Positions 1 to 14,190 of a stretch of DNA of 64,000 nucleotides are shown one piece after another; the stretch's first letter is position 1; every line of letters begins with the position of its first letter. A program made the position numbers and the translations under genes. Under the pieces are notes generated by a model. It was not told where the DNA came from and did not search any database. It was given only the letters and a program-made list of their open reading frames with translations. Source of the DNA: Callipepla californica brunnescens (lineage: Eukaryota; Chordata; Aves; Galliformes; Odontophoridae); the NCBI GenBank assembly GCA_023055505.1, contig JALIRH010000004.1, positions 18,595,368-18,659,367 on the forward strand, in the 5' to 3' direction.

Positions 1-2126
1 CATGCTGCTGTGGAGTCTAGCTTGCAAAGTGCTGTCGTGTTCAACTCAATACCTTTGTTCAAGAAGGAATGAAGCAAAACATAGAGCAATACAAGAGACT
101 TTTTGAATTGCGCAGTCTCATCCTCTGTAGCTGCAGTCACCAGGCACAATCATTTTCAAAACATGCATAAATCCTCCACTTTTGCTTGAAAGTGACATAG
201 GAATTACTATGATGCTGCTCTTAAATAAAAAGATTGATAATTTTTTTCTCCTGTTGCAGAAAGGAATGTAATCTATGAATAACACTGTAGTTCCCCAGAT
301 TGCTCAAATGAAGTGGGTTGTTATGCTTATTCATAATCATTGAACATTTCTTCCAGTTTTCAATTCTAAAACTTCCAGCCAGCCAAGTATATGAATCCTG
401 TCAACTAAATGAAAAGAATCATTGGTATCAGCTACTTTCTTTTGATCTAGATTTTTACCAGCAAAGTTTAAATCACTTCATGACCATCTTCAAGGAGTAC
501 TTGTTGAACTCCAAAGCCTGTATTTCTCATGGCAGATTTTTTACTCTTCTACCTTATGTCTGGCCCATGGGTAATTTGTCACCCTCCTTCAACATCCCCA
601 AGCATGGCTAGCAGTGCTGGACACCATTGTGATTCCCATCACCGTAGCTCAGAGAAGTGAATCCTCTCTGTGTTCCCCTAATGCACCATTCTCAAGTTAG
701 CCTCAGATTCATCATGCCATTGCAAAATGCAAAATGATCATGTTCTATTAGACTACCTTAAAGCTCATGCACTTCAGACATAGATTGGGAAAACAGCATG
801 TTTGAACCCGAAGGGAAAAAGACAAATTAGTTTCAGAGCCTCCCTTCTAATAGGCTTAGAGAAAGATGAGGTGCCAAAAAATGAATAATGGGTGATATTA
901 GTAGAAAATGATACAGTGTTTTCTCTAGACAGCACAAAAGCACCTCTTTCCTACAGGAAACCAGACAACTGTGTTCAGTATTGGTGTGTGGTGGTGACCT
1001 GTTGTGTCACCTACAGAGAGGGCCAGGACACTGCACGCCTGTATGTTCTTAAAGAGATTCCTGCTAAAGAATGATCTTCCTCTCACAGATGATGTGAGTT
1101 TCTATTTGTCCTCAACATCCAGACCAAGAGAAGGGATGACCCTCCTGGTGTCAGCATCCATGCCTGACAAGCAGGGGTTGATACTGATGGACAGGAAGCA
1201 GGAAGACACATGATTCTTCCGTGGAAAAGGAGAGCTTTTGTTAAGCATACAGGATTAGAGGTTTCTGTGACTAATATTCTGCTTCATGCAAATTCAGAAG
1301 ATGTGAATCAGATTTTCACATAAATTCAGTAGGGAACGGGTTCAAATGAAATAAGGACAAAAGTAACACTGCTGCAAAGCCAGCTGCCTCCAGTGCAGGA
1401 GGAGCCAGACAGAAGAAGAAGCAGAATGGCGCTGGAAATGCTGCTGCCCACAAGCGTTCCAGCAGCTATGAGGTAAAGCTCTGGAGTAAATTTCCATTGC
1501 CTTTAAAAAGCAAAGTAAACATTGGAGGATTGCTCAACTTCAGCTCTGCATGGATAGGGACAGAGAGGAATTACAGCAAAGGCCTAGCAAATGTATCTGA
1601 GGTGTCCAGAGAACGTACCTAAGGTCTGTATCACTACAGCCTGTTGAGTGCTGTGCACCTGAAGGTGGTAGAGGTGTGGGATCTGCAGACCAGCTCCATC
1701 TCTGCCTCACTACAGTGACGTGCAAGGCAGCCTGGTTAAATACCCCAGCAGCACCCAGAGTGCACATCCTACGCCTTCTCCCCTGAATGACTCAGGTCCC
1801 AGCCACTCTCACTCAGCACCCCACACCTGGGCCTCCCTCCCCAAGTGTCCTCCCCTCCCTGCTCCTTCTTCCCACCCCCTGTCTGGGCTGGTGATGCAGC
1901 TGCTTCTCCAAACTGTGCACTAGCTGGGACTCTTCCACATTAACCCGCAACATTTTGGAGACCCATACCTCTAGGCCACACTGAGGCTTCACTAGTAACA
2001 CTACTTGATAGTGTTTTGATGAGTGCTAGACTTTTTACGTGTTGCCACAGCTCTTGCTTATCATCTCATTAACCTCATTAATATAGTCATGAGCTGCTGT
2101 GAAAATCAACACCGCATCTTTGTTAA

Positions 2127-2155
2127 TTTTTCCTCTGCTATTTGCAGAGGAAAAA
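2127..2155. repeat. Perfect 12-bp inverted repeat, 5-nt loop
   Basis: TTTTTCCTCTGC (2127-2138), loop TATTT, then GCAGAGGAAAAA (2144-2155). Perfect pairing. Too short for a pre-miRNA alone. Confidence 0.9.
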
Positions 2156-4559
2156 AGGAGAGTCTAAGCTGAAAGTCAAGTAAAAGTCTACAAAACTACT
2201 CGCAAGTGCAAAACCAGTAATCAGTTCAGAGGAATCCTATTTCCTATCCAAAAAGTCCATTCTAAACACTTTTTGACTGATTTGTTACATTTTTGGGGTG
2301 ATTCTTATAGACATACTAAAATTGGTCGTGAGGCATACGTTGATCACTAGTGCTGAAAGTGAATCATCACCCACTGATTGAGCATTCAGTCTGGACAGTA
2401 CTGCAGAGACTGCTCTTTTCTAGATTCTCCAACACCCGCAAGAGTGTTCTGTCAAGGACATATGATATGCTGGGCATAAGCAAGGCTTCAGTGAAATGTG
2501 CATTCAGTGTTGTTCACTTTTTAACAGGTTTACTCTTTTCGTTCTCAAGCATGCTCCCTGGAAAGGCAAGCAGGTGGGTAGCTGTTGGCAGGAGGGTGTT
2601 GTCCCTGCTGAAGTCTGGCATAGCACCTTTCTCTTCCAGTTTGGCTTCCTTCCTTTCATGGGCATCTCATGTGTTCTGCATCACAGACCAACAGGGAAGA
2701 ATCAGGTCACCATTTGACACATTATCCTGGAAGCATGGGGTTTGGCTATCAGAGTCAGAGACACTCACCTGGCTGCACCCCATCAGAAGCACCAGTGGCA
2801 GCTCTGGGAGCCCACCATCCTCTCTAGTGCCACAGCATCCTGCCAGGCTGGTGTATGGGGTACAACAATAGCAAAGCTCCCGGTGCCTGTGAAGGGGCTG
2901 GAGCAGGTGACACACTTCACGCTCTGCTGCCAGATGCTGGCAGACCAATTTCAAGCCAACCCTTTCCACATAGCCCCTCTCCTTCTCTCACCGGGGTGGT
3001 GTGATCTCCGAGCCTGGCTCTGTCGCTATTAGTCCCCTGGCATATGGAAGCTGCGTGGTCTCAGGGCGCTGCTGCCCGCATGTGGGGCTTCCCTTCTGAC
3101 AGTCCTGCATTCAGGGCCAGGGTCGCAGGGGGATTTGTACAAAGGGGAGAATGCTTCCTTTCAGCAGCCTGAGGTCAGCGCAGGGCTGCTTTGCTAGCAG
3201 AGGTCAATCATTAGGATGCTCAGAGATGGCTGGGATGCTTGGGGAGGGCAGGGCGTTCTCCACCCCCCCGCTTCTCCCAGCGCTGCGTGTTGTCACTATG
3301 ATAAATGAGAGAGCGAGGTGGGGAAGCTCTTGACTGCGCGTGGCCCAGGCCCCTGGGGGTTCGCAAACTACTGCAAAGCGGCAGCTGATAAAATGGTAAC
3401 TAATTCAATTAGTGAAATTTAATTTAGGTGGGGAGCGGATGGTGGGTTTGCCAAGACCATATGGGAAACCAGTGGTGTTTCCATATAGAAGAACTTAATT
3501 TAAACAATGAACTCATGGGTCTTCATAACCCGGCAGCCAAAGAGCCCCCAGGAAGCCCTGCAAAGGGTTGGAGTGATTAAAAAGACAAAAGCGCAGCAAG
3601 TCTGGCTGAAGCGGGGGAGCAGGGGACAGAAACCACCCGTTCTCAGGAGGTGAACACGGCCAAGTTGGAAGAAAGCCCTGCACACACCAGAACCCCATGT
3701 TTGCGTCTCCGCATGTCCCCCACCCGCTTCCTCACAGCAACGTGCCGCTCTGCCCTGCCTCTATGGCCCAGCGGGAGGCTGCAGCAGCAGAGACGTGCAA
3801 GGTGAGAAGGAAGAGCGGGATACGTGCTCCTGATCAGTGGAGAAGCCGCTCTGAGGAGAAGTGCCAAGCTTCTGTAGTGGCTAATTAGAGTAAAAGCTTC
3901 CTGTCTGTCGCAGGCCGGCAAAGCTGCGTGCCGGCCCCGTGCATCAGGCACCTGCGCTCAGTGCACCCGACCTTTGGGGGGGCAAAGAGGGAGGCTCGAG
4001 GCACCAGCAGCCCTGGGAGCCATCATGCGTCTCACCTTTTGTCACTGGAAAAAGCTGCAAAAAATGAGTAGGATTTGAGTTTGATTTCAGCTTGTTTTAG
4101 TTGGCACAGAGCCCTCGCCAAGTTTGGAAAGAGTCCTGTGGTGGAGTTCTGCTAAGGAGAGCATTCCCAGTACTATTCCAGGCTGTGGGTATAAGCCTTC
4201 ATGGAAACAGATTTATAATTCTGAAAACCTGGGAAGTCCTGCCAAAAAGGCTTACTGAGACCCCTCCTCAGGGAACAGGAGCAATGCCACGTGATGAGAG
4301 CAACTAAGTGCTGCAGACAGACAATCTCAGCAGTAAATACAAGACACTCTGATCCCTCTGACTCACAGACAGATGCCCAAGCAGTTGCCCGTGGCTGTAT
4401 CTCCAAGGCACTGAAGTCTGCTGGGAGCAATTGGGGCTCAGCAGCAGGCTGGGAAAACTCCAGGAGAAATTCCAGCTTGGTTCATACAGAGAAAAACTAT
4501 GTTGTTGCAACACCCACACTCAGGATGAGGCCCACTCTGGTCCGTGGTTGACCAAAACC

Positions 4560-5000
4560 AAAGCATGTGGAGGGCAGGTACATCTCCTGGTCTGTAGTTA
4601 GCCAGCACAGCACAGATTCCCTGGATGGGAAGCTGTCATAGCCTGAAGAAGTGATTGAGCACCTGGTGGGAAGGGAGGCACGGCCAACCCAGGGGAGCTC
4701 AGGTGCATGCAATGTACCTGAGTGACCAGAAGGGGCGGAGCCAGGATCCACCCTTCCCAGACCTCATTTAAGGGTTGGAGGGAAGGGGCAGTAGGGGTAT
4801 CTTTCTGGAGGTCCCTTCCTACCAGAGGCCTTCTAAAGGTGAGCAGTTTTTCTTCTTTTGTTCTATAGCTGCTGTATTTGGGCTTGCTCTCGTTTGCTGT
4901 GGGATTGTTCTACCCTGCTATTATTGCTGTGATTTCCATCACATTATAGTATTACAGAGTGGATTTATGTACTCACATTTAGTGGGATGTGAGGCTGAGT
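4560..5000. repeat. Possible LTR-like interspersed repeat
   Basis: The segment has a promoter-like arrangement (GGGGCGGAGCC, then CCTCATTTAAGGG, then GAGGTCCCTTCCTACCAGAGG and a T-rich stretch). This resembles solo LTRs scattered in galliform genomes, by general impression only. I could not identify terminal TG...CA ends or a target duplication. Confidence 0.25.
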
Positions 5001-5361
5001 AGGAGCCTTTCACTTGTAGAATCTGGTACTTCTGATCTTTTTCTGTGGTTTTATCTGCAAGACATTAAAATGTGAAGACATCTGGGTTTGCCTGGCAAAC
5101 TGTGATACAGTGTAAGTGTGCTTGAGTAATAATCCCAAATCATGTGCTCAGCACTAGTTGTAACCCACAGTGTTGCACACTGCTAGTAGTGATGGATTCT
5201 CTTGGTAGGCTGCTATTTTGGATGCTGGTGGAAGGCTTTTCTTTTTTATAAGCACAAACATATCCCCTGAGATGTGTTCTGGGGCAAGAGAGGAGAGTTA
5301 AAAACAGAAACTTCTGTAAACCTTTAACACTTTGCTACCTGCTCTAAAGAACAGTCAGGAT

Positions 5362-5377
5362 AAAAAAAAAAAAAAAA
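5362..5377. repeat. Poly(A) tract, 16 nt
   Basis: Uninterrupted run of A in otherwise ordinary sequence. Confidence 0.95.
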
Positions 5378-8300
5378 CTCTTCAGGACAGGCAGAGCAGG
5401 GATGAAGGGGGCAAGAGAGCTGCTGGCTTGAGATCTTATGAGAGGAAGGTCTACATGCTTCCCTGCACTAAGGAGGCCCTGTGTCCCATGGGGCTCTTGG
5501 CAGACAGAAGAGGACACAATGATGTGGGCACTATACGCTTGGTTCTTGTTGTACCCATGGCCTCCAGAGGCTTTTGTGTGTGAACAGTATCTGTCTTTTG
5601 CACTTCTCCAGCACTTCCTTCTGTCAGCAAGGGTCTAACCCCTGTGGCATCTGCATCCACCTGGCCCAAGCTGCTATGAGCATTTCTTCAGAAGAGAACA
5701 ACAGCATGGAGTGGCTGTGGCACCACTCGCACACATGTGTAGCCCAGGAGGGAGTGTTACTGCTCAGGCTGAGGTATCCCTGAATGGGAAGAGTGAGGCA
5801 TATAAAGGATGAAGAAATCTCGCTCTGAACACAGAACGTGTGCCACAGAAGTACTGAGAATTGAAAGGTGGAAAATACTGGTAAGGGTATAGGACAAGGG
5901 GTTGATGAGAGCTACCCCAGGAAACCAAAATGTAATGGGGTCAACTGCTTACACATGCAGGCAACAAGAAAAATGGGAAATACATCACTGTGATGGAATC
6001 CCTACAAACTTACCATAGTGCAATTTGTCTTTAGCTACTCTCTCCCTGGCTTTGAATGCAGTCACCAGCAAGTGGTGGGCATCTCTTCTTGGATGCTCAA
6101 CAGAACCTGTGTGCAGCACAGGCACTGCGCTAAAGAATAATGTGATAGATTTTGCTCTCACAAGGGAGCAAGGGAAAATCCAGACCGGGGCTTTCTGGGC
6201 TTTGTTTCTTTTATGCACCAATGGAACAAGGGAATATATCAATATGGAAGTTTAGAAATGGTTTGAGGTTTCACGGAACTTGCATCAGAGTGGCCCTGTG
6301 CCTAATACTACCATAGTTCACAAAGGTCACATGGTGAAGTGCTGGTTTCAGGCAGCATGGCTCTGGGAATTTCAGAGTGTTGTTTAGAGGAACAGTCCAG
6401 GACTTGGCCGAGGTACTGATCAGGCTGTACGGGAATTTTGCTTCATCCCAAAAATGTCTAAAATTCAATTTTGTTGCAATATAAATAACATGTAATCAAT
6501 GTAGAACTTTTGTCTGTGGTCAGGAACTTTTCTATGAGAGCAAGCTGCAAACTTTCCTGGCTTATCTAGAGAGCTACTAGCATTTTGAGATAACTCAATA
6601 TTTCTGCCAAGAGCTTCAACTGGGTTTGTTAAGAAATTCATGGGGGAAAAGTGAGCTGGTGTTTTTCTAGCACACAGCATTGACCAGCAACTCATGTGTG
6701 CTCTGAGAAGCAGTGGCACAAGGAAGGCTGCCTAGGAGGGAGCACAGGCTCCTTGTACGAGGTAACTGTATTTTCATTGCATCATCACACTGAGTCTTGC
6801 AAGAAATGAGCCAGTGCTAAAGCCATGGGCAGCTTGTGATGGCGCTGGTGCCATTGCTAGCAGAGAGAACTTTATCTGCGGAAGCATGGAGAAGGCCAGT
6901 GTATTCACAGAGACAAGAATAAACTGTTCTACAATAGGATTTGGCAACAAATGCAAAGCATTGTTCACTTTGCTGTTGTTGGGGGTGCAGAGGAAGGCAC
7001 AGTTTCTCATAGAGAATCTACGTTTCAGCTCAGTTTGCTGATATTTATGGAAAATAGAGAGACAAGCCTGTACCTCAGCCCCTGGGTTTCTCTGAACTGA
7101 GTTGGCTAGCTTTTATTTCCAATTGTCGGAAGCTCTTTGTTCAGCTTCACTGGAGTAGATTGATTTCTCCTATAGCCTGGCTGTAACAGGTTCTGCCTGT
7201 GGAAGCTCTGTGTGTGCACAGCTCCATCACATACCAGTTGTGGAATGCACCACCTTGGTGGGAGCCTAAATCAGCCCATTTGAGCAGGTGGGCTCAGATA
7301 AAGAATGACAGGCCAAATTTTGATATGTTTACATAGCTGCAGATCTAACATTTTAAGCTACTAAAATGGGGAAGAGCAGCTACTGTCTGCAGTATTAGCA
7401 GGAGATATCATACTAGCCTGTCATTAGTCTCATGAAATGAGTCTTGACTACATCAAATGATCCTGTAAAAGTCTAGTTTGGTCTATCCATGTATCTGTCT
7501 TATTCACTGTTAGGAAAACCATATTTGCTTTCTTGTTTGTTTGTTTCAGGATCTCCATCTAGCTAGTGTAGGTGATCACTTTTGCATGGTGCTTTGCAGG
7601 ACAAGCATTAATTTAATGAAACCATAAGGTTCCTTTAATGGGAACTGGGGGAGGCGTGAGAGTCACCACCACAGAGAATTCTGCATTTTCAATGGCCTGT
7701 GTTATTTAGTGGCTTATCTGAAATGCTCTGAAAGCTGTCTTGACACTGTTGGAGCTGGCAGCTTAGCAGCCAGGATGGGCAGGGCCACTGTGCAGAGGGA
7801 AAGAGTAATCATGGTCAGGTGAGGCTTTCCCACAGGTATCCCTTGGAGAATGAGAACCTTTCATGATGAACTATCTGTGCTCAGTAGGATTCTTGTTATT
7901 GTGAAGCTCACGTGCTGTATATTTCCTCTACTAGTTTTACCTGAAGTTAATGCTCCCGATTGCAGGAGACAAGATCGCTAGCAGTCAAGCTCATGGACCC
8001 ACTGTTCACCCTTACCTTTGCTGGTTCTAAAGAACAAGGACGTTGCCAAATTATTTTGTTAGTTAGATGGTCAATGACAATGGGAAACAAGAATCAGACT
8101 TTTCTTAGGAAAACGTATCATTATATTTTACTGAGGCAGTTGTTTCCTACAAGGTGGTACCATGCCTGCCAGAAGAGCAGGGGCTGTAAGTGCTTAGAGC
8201 TGCATGTTTACAGGTAATCTGGTTTCCTGTACAGTGTGCTCCTAGGGAAGGCATTGACTCCAGTTGCTTCTTGAGGAACTCCACTTGCTCCTCCTGCTGA

Positions 8301-11300
8301 GGCAATCTCAGCTCTGCGTGGGTTGCAGAGGCTTTTTCCTGTGTGCCCTATCTGGTTGCAGTTCCCACACTGGGCTGCCCATCCCCAGGTGAAGCCAGTC
8401 CTGTGTGTTGCAAAACCTTTCTCTCAAAATGACTTCATTGTCCCAAACAGCAATGGCTCTGGTATGATGCTCAGAGCATTTCCTGAAAAAAAGGACATTG
8501 TCAGAGCCAGGGTCTTGTACAATGCCCCCCACAAAAGGAGGGAAGGAAGGTAAATATAGAAAATTGGGGAGATAGTCTGCATTGAGAGACACAACAAAGG
8601 GAAAACTGCTAGGAAGTGACTTCACAATGGGGCCAAATTCAGACTCCTTGGTCCTTAACAGCCAGAGGCAACCCCCCTCCTTCAGCAGCTGAACAGGGAG
8701 TGCCCACCACCCCTGGAGACTGGGAAAGCCCTGGATAGAAATCAGTGAGGCTCTTCCCTGACTGAGTTTGAGAGCCAAGCTCTTATTGAATATCTTCAAA
8801 AAAGCTTTTAGGTTGGTTGCTGACAGATTTCAGTTTTAACAGTGTGAGCCTACTTAGGTCCACATAAGCATCCTTCTCTGTAGATATTAACAGATGTATT
8901 CATATTCTCTGCACTCAGAGCCAGAGGAGATGCTGATACACCCCAAGCCAATTTATTCCCATGCTGTATGGTCTAGGCCAGTCATCCTTGCGCTATTCAA
9001 AACCAAGAGAGAGAAAGAGAACTATTTCCAAAGGATAATTAATCCCATCCTAAGATAAATGATTCTAGCAGGGGGAGGAGAGGTTTAACTGCTCTTTGAA
9101 GATGTCTCCATGGATTACCAGGAAGCATGACTTAGACTAAACACCTACCTGCTAAATAAAGAAGGGATGAATCCCACCATTACGCTCTAAACTGATAATA
9201 CAATGCAGATGTGTAGAGGAGTAAGTGACCAGATGGTGAATTTATCACACTACAGTGTAGTTTCTTGTAATATAAATACAGGCTGATTAAATAGTTGATT
9301 TGCTCAGCAGACCATCTCAGCTTCATTACAAGAGCTAGTCTGGAGCCATTACAATTTGTCACAGGGCTCTATGTATGTTTTTAGAAAATATGATGTTCTG
9401 GAAATAAAAGATTATGTGCAAGCAGTGATTTTTGGTCAATTAATCTAAATTAATCTAAGTTTCTCTGTACTGAAAAAATAATCCTAGTGCCCATTTTTCC
9501 ATGTTATGTGCAGAAATGATATGTAATGCCAAATTACATTTAAATGAACAAAACCACTACAAGACTACAATACATTAAGGCTACTAAAGATAGCCTCTCT
9601 GTGTGTTCCCCTGTGCCTTGGAATCAATGGTTTTATTTCAAACTAGCAAAGCAGATATTTTTTTTCTTCAAGGCTCTCTGGGTTACGGAGCCACCAAAAT
9701 GCTTTGACAAAACTATATCCAGTACCATGGGTACTGAAAATAAAGAAGAAAATAAAAATAGGGCTTGCATGAATCATCCTATCTGTTGGAAGCAGTTCCT
9801 TCGAGTTAGAGCATGAGCAGCCCGCATCCAGCATCTCCCAGGGCAGAACATATGTGGGGATCCAGGGTCTGCAACTGCAGTCGCAGCAGATCCTGCAAAT
9901 TCTATTCCTATGGCACAAGTTCATCCTTCAGGCCAGGCTGCCCATAGCTTGAAGGAGGCATGGTGACACCAAGCCCTGCTTGCCTCTCTGGCAAGAGCAA
10001 GAAGCTGGCATCTGCGCTGCCACCTTCCCTACCTGGCTATGGATGGTGCGTGAGACCAAAGTCCTGGTGTGGGTGATTCTAGAAGACCTCAGCGTTTTCT
10101 GAAGAAGTTGTGCCTGTGTTAGTAGCTAGCATCACATCACAAAAGAATCATCATGTTGAAAATAAGCTAACAATTCTTTGGTCAGTTAATCATCTCATTT
10201 ACATAACTTCGTCACTTTTGAAGGTGTTATGCAATTGCCAAGCTTGGAAAAGTGACTCTTCAAAGGAAATGCAGATCAGGAACTCAGGATACTGGTGAGT
10301 ACATTTGCTGGGTCATGCCTTCACAGTGAACCAGCATGACCTATTACTCTTTCTCAGCTCTGCTCATGAAATAGCCTAGCCATTCAAATCTAGCCATTTT
10401 TTCATGCCTCTCTGTCCCCCCCCTATGGAGCTTTTCTTCACAATAAGCCAAAGGGGAAGAACCTAAAGGACAGTTCTTGTAGTAAGAATGAAGGTCTGTT
10501 GGATATTTCAGAGTTAACACTTGAAAATCAGGGGACGTCTGGGATATATAACAACTGTCAAGTCTAATGCTCTCCGCATGCCATTCTACTCTCAAGGGCA
10601 GCTCCCACTGCTGCTTCTGCTCTGACTATTTCTCCACTGGTGCTGATGTCCCGTGGCTGACAGACTGCACACCTGGGACTGGAATGAAACTGCCTTGAGA
10701 ATATTTTGTGGACAGTGTGTGATGGGTGGCCTGGGGAAGCAACGTTCTTCAGGCTAGAGAACAGCTGGAAAGGGTAAGCTCTGAATCATTCTCTAGCCTC
10801 ATGCGTTACCAATGCAAGGAAAGGATCTGGGTTTTTATGATTTCTTTTGTGTACATGTGCTTGTTTTTTTTAACCTGACCAGCAAATTTCTATGAGGCAA
10901 GAGGGCTGCAGAAGGCCAGAGTAAAGGGTTGAAATTCAGATGGTGGGAGAAGGCTGATGAAGTGTCGTTCACCCAAAGCACAAAAGGGACATAAATGTCT
11001 GATCTGAGTACCACTGCTGTTCCTTCCTGATCCTTATCCGTCTCATGCTTTTTTAAACAAATGCACGCTCTTTCATTTACCTCCTGCTACCAAGGAACAA
11101 TCTAATCAGGGACAGAAAATATCTTGAGACAAATGAGCTTAGCCTCAACACAGTAATTCTCCTTTGGACACCAGACTTGAATATCAACCAGAGTGGATTT
11201 AAATGACAGCGGTACCTTTCTCCTTCTGAAAAATTGTGTACCATATGTTAGGAGGAACAGTTAAACTCTGTTGCCCATCTCGGCACATCATCTTTCCAAT

Positions 11301-13472
11301 CTCACAAATAACTCAGTCCATACTTACACACCATTTAGCCAAGTTAACAGAAAACTGTGATAATTGTAATTAATAACTGTCTCTCTCACAGCTTCACTCC
11401 CTTTTGATTTCTGATGAAACTCATCTGGAGAAATTTTGCCACACTCAGGAGAAAGAAATAGATGGATGAAAGAGAGGGGGGCACTGTCTTCCCCGCTGCT
11501 CCCTTATAATCTATGTCTCTTTTTCTGCCACGTGTTTGCTTATCTTCACACTCTGCAGGCAACAGCGGGGTGCAGGACCAGACAGGGAGCTGCAGCGGTT
11601 TGGCCATGTCACAGCAGAAACACTTCTCTCCACCCACCTTCCCTCTTCCCACAAGGAATACGGGAAAAGGGAAATGAATCCTGTTCTGATCAGACAGCTT
11701 CACAAGAAAGCCAACTGCTCCCTGATCTCATGCATTCCCATGTGACAATAGCCCTCCCAAACCTATGGTTCTCCATGGCTGTGCACAAAAGGCATGAAAT
11801 AAAGCCAGCTTTCTCTAGGGCTATCCTTCTGGGCTTGCTGGCCATTTCCTGGGAAGAGTGACCACAGGGCAGGATGGAACTGCCCCTAAGGCTGCAGAGA
11901 AAACCTTTTTCTCTGGCCCGCTCCCACTTTGGTCTTGCTGATCCTCCTCGAAGTCCAAAGTTTGGTCTGAGCATTTCTGTTTTATATGGATTGCATTTTT
12001 ATTAATTTTACAGTAAATTACTTCTCCATTTCCTTTGTTTATGCTAGGTGGATTCGGTGATTTCCATGTCTGTGTGATGCATCACTTGGAACATGAGCAC
12101 AACACATACCATCACTTCATCATACTCATCGTTGACACCCCAGCTCTAAGACAAGATAAAAAAATCTGTCTCTATGCTGTCACTTCTCTTCTTTCTCCTG
12201 CACTAATTCAAAGGGACCCTTGGAAACTACAGCTTTGAGTTCCTCAATCCCAGCCTTCTTCAAGCAGGACCATCCAAAATGCCGATGCAGCACAGGTCAG
12301 ACTTGGCCCCACCAGACCAAGCAGTGCTGTTCCATGTCTCATCTCCTTCTAAAGTCATGTATCTAGCACTTGGTCTGGGGAAGAAAGACCGTGTGGAAAG
12401 GAGGAAAGCTTCTGTGTTGTCAGACCAGGGAAATGCAGTGTCCTCTCCCTGTCCTCCCCTGCACCTGGGCATTGAGCCCCTTCTGAGAGCAAACAGCTGA
12501 CCTGCATCTTTTGAACATCTTAGCTTTTATGGTTTAAATCCCAGCTGTAGCAATGTGTCAGTGCCATTTTCTCTTTGCTGAACAGCAGGCCTGGAAAGCT
12601 TCACCTGGCTGCAGTCAATGCGCATCCCGCCAAGCCCATGCAAGGCATTTTCCTTCTAAAACTCAGCCCCAATCCCCAAAAGGCACCCACTGCAGCAGGT
12701 GAAGTGTCTCCATGGAGATCTTCCCAGTGCCCCCTCTTCAGCCCCTCCCTCTTTTATTGTAAACAGAATCCCTATCTCTGCTGGAGCAGGCAGCTCTCTG
12801 CTTCCTGGTCACCTGCCTGCCCAGTGTGCTTCCCAGCCTGCTGCTGCCTGGGGGAGCAGCAGTGCCTCTCTCCGAGAGTAACCCACACATCACAGAGAGC
12901 TCTTTTCATTCCTGAGTCGCTTTCCACCCCCATCCCATTATCAGATTTGCCTGCGTTTCTGGTGGCAGCTGCAGCATCATGATGCCAGGGACAGTCTGTT
13001 CAGGGGGAGTTTGGAGGATGTAGTCTGGGGGTTGCAACCCCTAGTCTAGGCTCCTTCCCCCTTTTGGTGCCTGGGACAGGATTGCTAGGTAGCTGGACAT
13101 CCCTTCCTCTCACCCACATCCAGAATGTGTCTTGTTCCTACCTGGGCAATGAGAAAGGGGTTCAGGAATCCCACAGATCCCCAGAATTCACTTGTTTCTT
13201 TGAGCTTCATATAGTCCAAAGGCCTTATTTCCCACACAGCATCTTCCACCCACCCTTGGTTGGAAAACTCTGTCATATACTGCAGGATTTTTTAGTGAGA
13301 AGTAAGGAAAAATGTGGAGGAATAAATGCACCCATGTTCCTTCCTGCTCCATCACCCTTTCCTCTAATGCAGACAGCTGGCACGTCCCCTGCTCCTCTCA
13401 CTATTTTGGGGCTGTATATTCACGCAAACGAACCATTCCAAATTAATTTCTCCAATGTATTTGGCACGAACA

Positions 13473-13475
<3 letters not shown>

Positions 13476-13510
<35 letters not shown>
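13476..13510. repeat. Poly(T) tract, 35 nt
   Basis: Uninterrupted run of 35 T. No AATAAA hexamer or gene-like body was found on the adjoining minus strand, so it is not obviously the tail of a retrocopy. Confidence 0.97.
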
Positions 13511-13511
<1 letters not shown>

Positions 13512-13866
13512 ACATGTTGGTGCAGCTCTACCTATTGCTCATTGCTAGGGTGCTTTTTGTACTCAGCCCCAAGGAAACCTGCCTCTCCTTTTCTGTAGGA
13601 ATGCCTCTGGTGAATTTATCTCCCCAACAGGGTTTGCTGCACCAGGCTATAGGGCCCATGCTGGAAGACTACATGCACCTAATGCCCAAAACGCAATGGA
13701 CCTACATGCTGCCTTGAGTGCCTCACTTCATCACTTAGTGTCTCAGTTTACCTCACTGGAGTATGGAAATGATACCAGTCTCCTTTCAGAAGTATCTTGT
13801 CTTAGGATAAATCCAAGGTAGATAAATCTCTGTGAATGGATGAGAAGCTGTACCTGTAGTTTAGAC

Positions 13867-14190
13867 TCATAGAATCATTTTGAGTTGGAAGAGACTCTTA
13901 AAGACCATGCTGTCCGACTCCCCTGCAATGAACAGGGACACTTACAGCTACATCAGGTTGCTCAGAGCCTGGTCCAGCCTGACCTTGAAGCTCTCCAGGG
14001 ATGGGGCAGCCACCACCTCTCAGGGCAACAAGTTAAGTGCCTCACCACCCCTACTGTAAAAAACTTCCTCCCTATATCCAACCTGAATCTCCTCTCTTTT
14101 AGTTTGAAACCATTTTTCCTTGTCTTATCACAGCAGACCCTGTTAAAGAGTCCGTACTCTTCTTTCCCCCCTTTAGATACTAAAAGGAAT
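13867..14190 (-). mobile_element. CR1 LINE 3' fragment
   Basis: Begins with the reverse complement of the CR1 3' end (CATAGAATCATTTTGAGTTGG) and continues through the typical AGAGCCTGGTCCAGCCTGACC and AAAACTTCCTCCC blocks. The sense strand is minus. Long enough to be recognised with confidence; the 5' truncation is usual for CR1. Confidence 0.9.

Larger units (their letters stand above)
1..13866. other. Upstream intergenic DNA, part 1
   Basis: No exon, RNA gene or recognisable protein. Open frames are short and carry no domain. The notable items are the exon-like stretch near 1376-1477, the hairpin at 2127-2155, the possible LTR-like segment and a few simple repeats. Confidence 0.6.

Noticed and set aside
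2350..2871. 173-residue open frame on the + strand
   Set aside because: No family recognised and no coding-like features; treated as chance.
8308..8799. 163-residue open frame on the minus strand
   Set aside because: No recognisable domain or protein family and no splice or promoter context; consistent with chance.
13511..13720. Possible retrocopy on the minus strand next to the 35-nt poly(T)
   Set aside because: No AATAAA near the tract and no gene-like sequence in the adjoining 200 nt.
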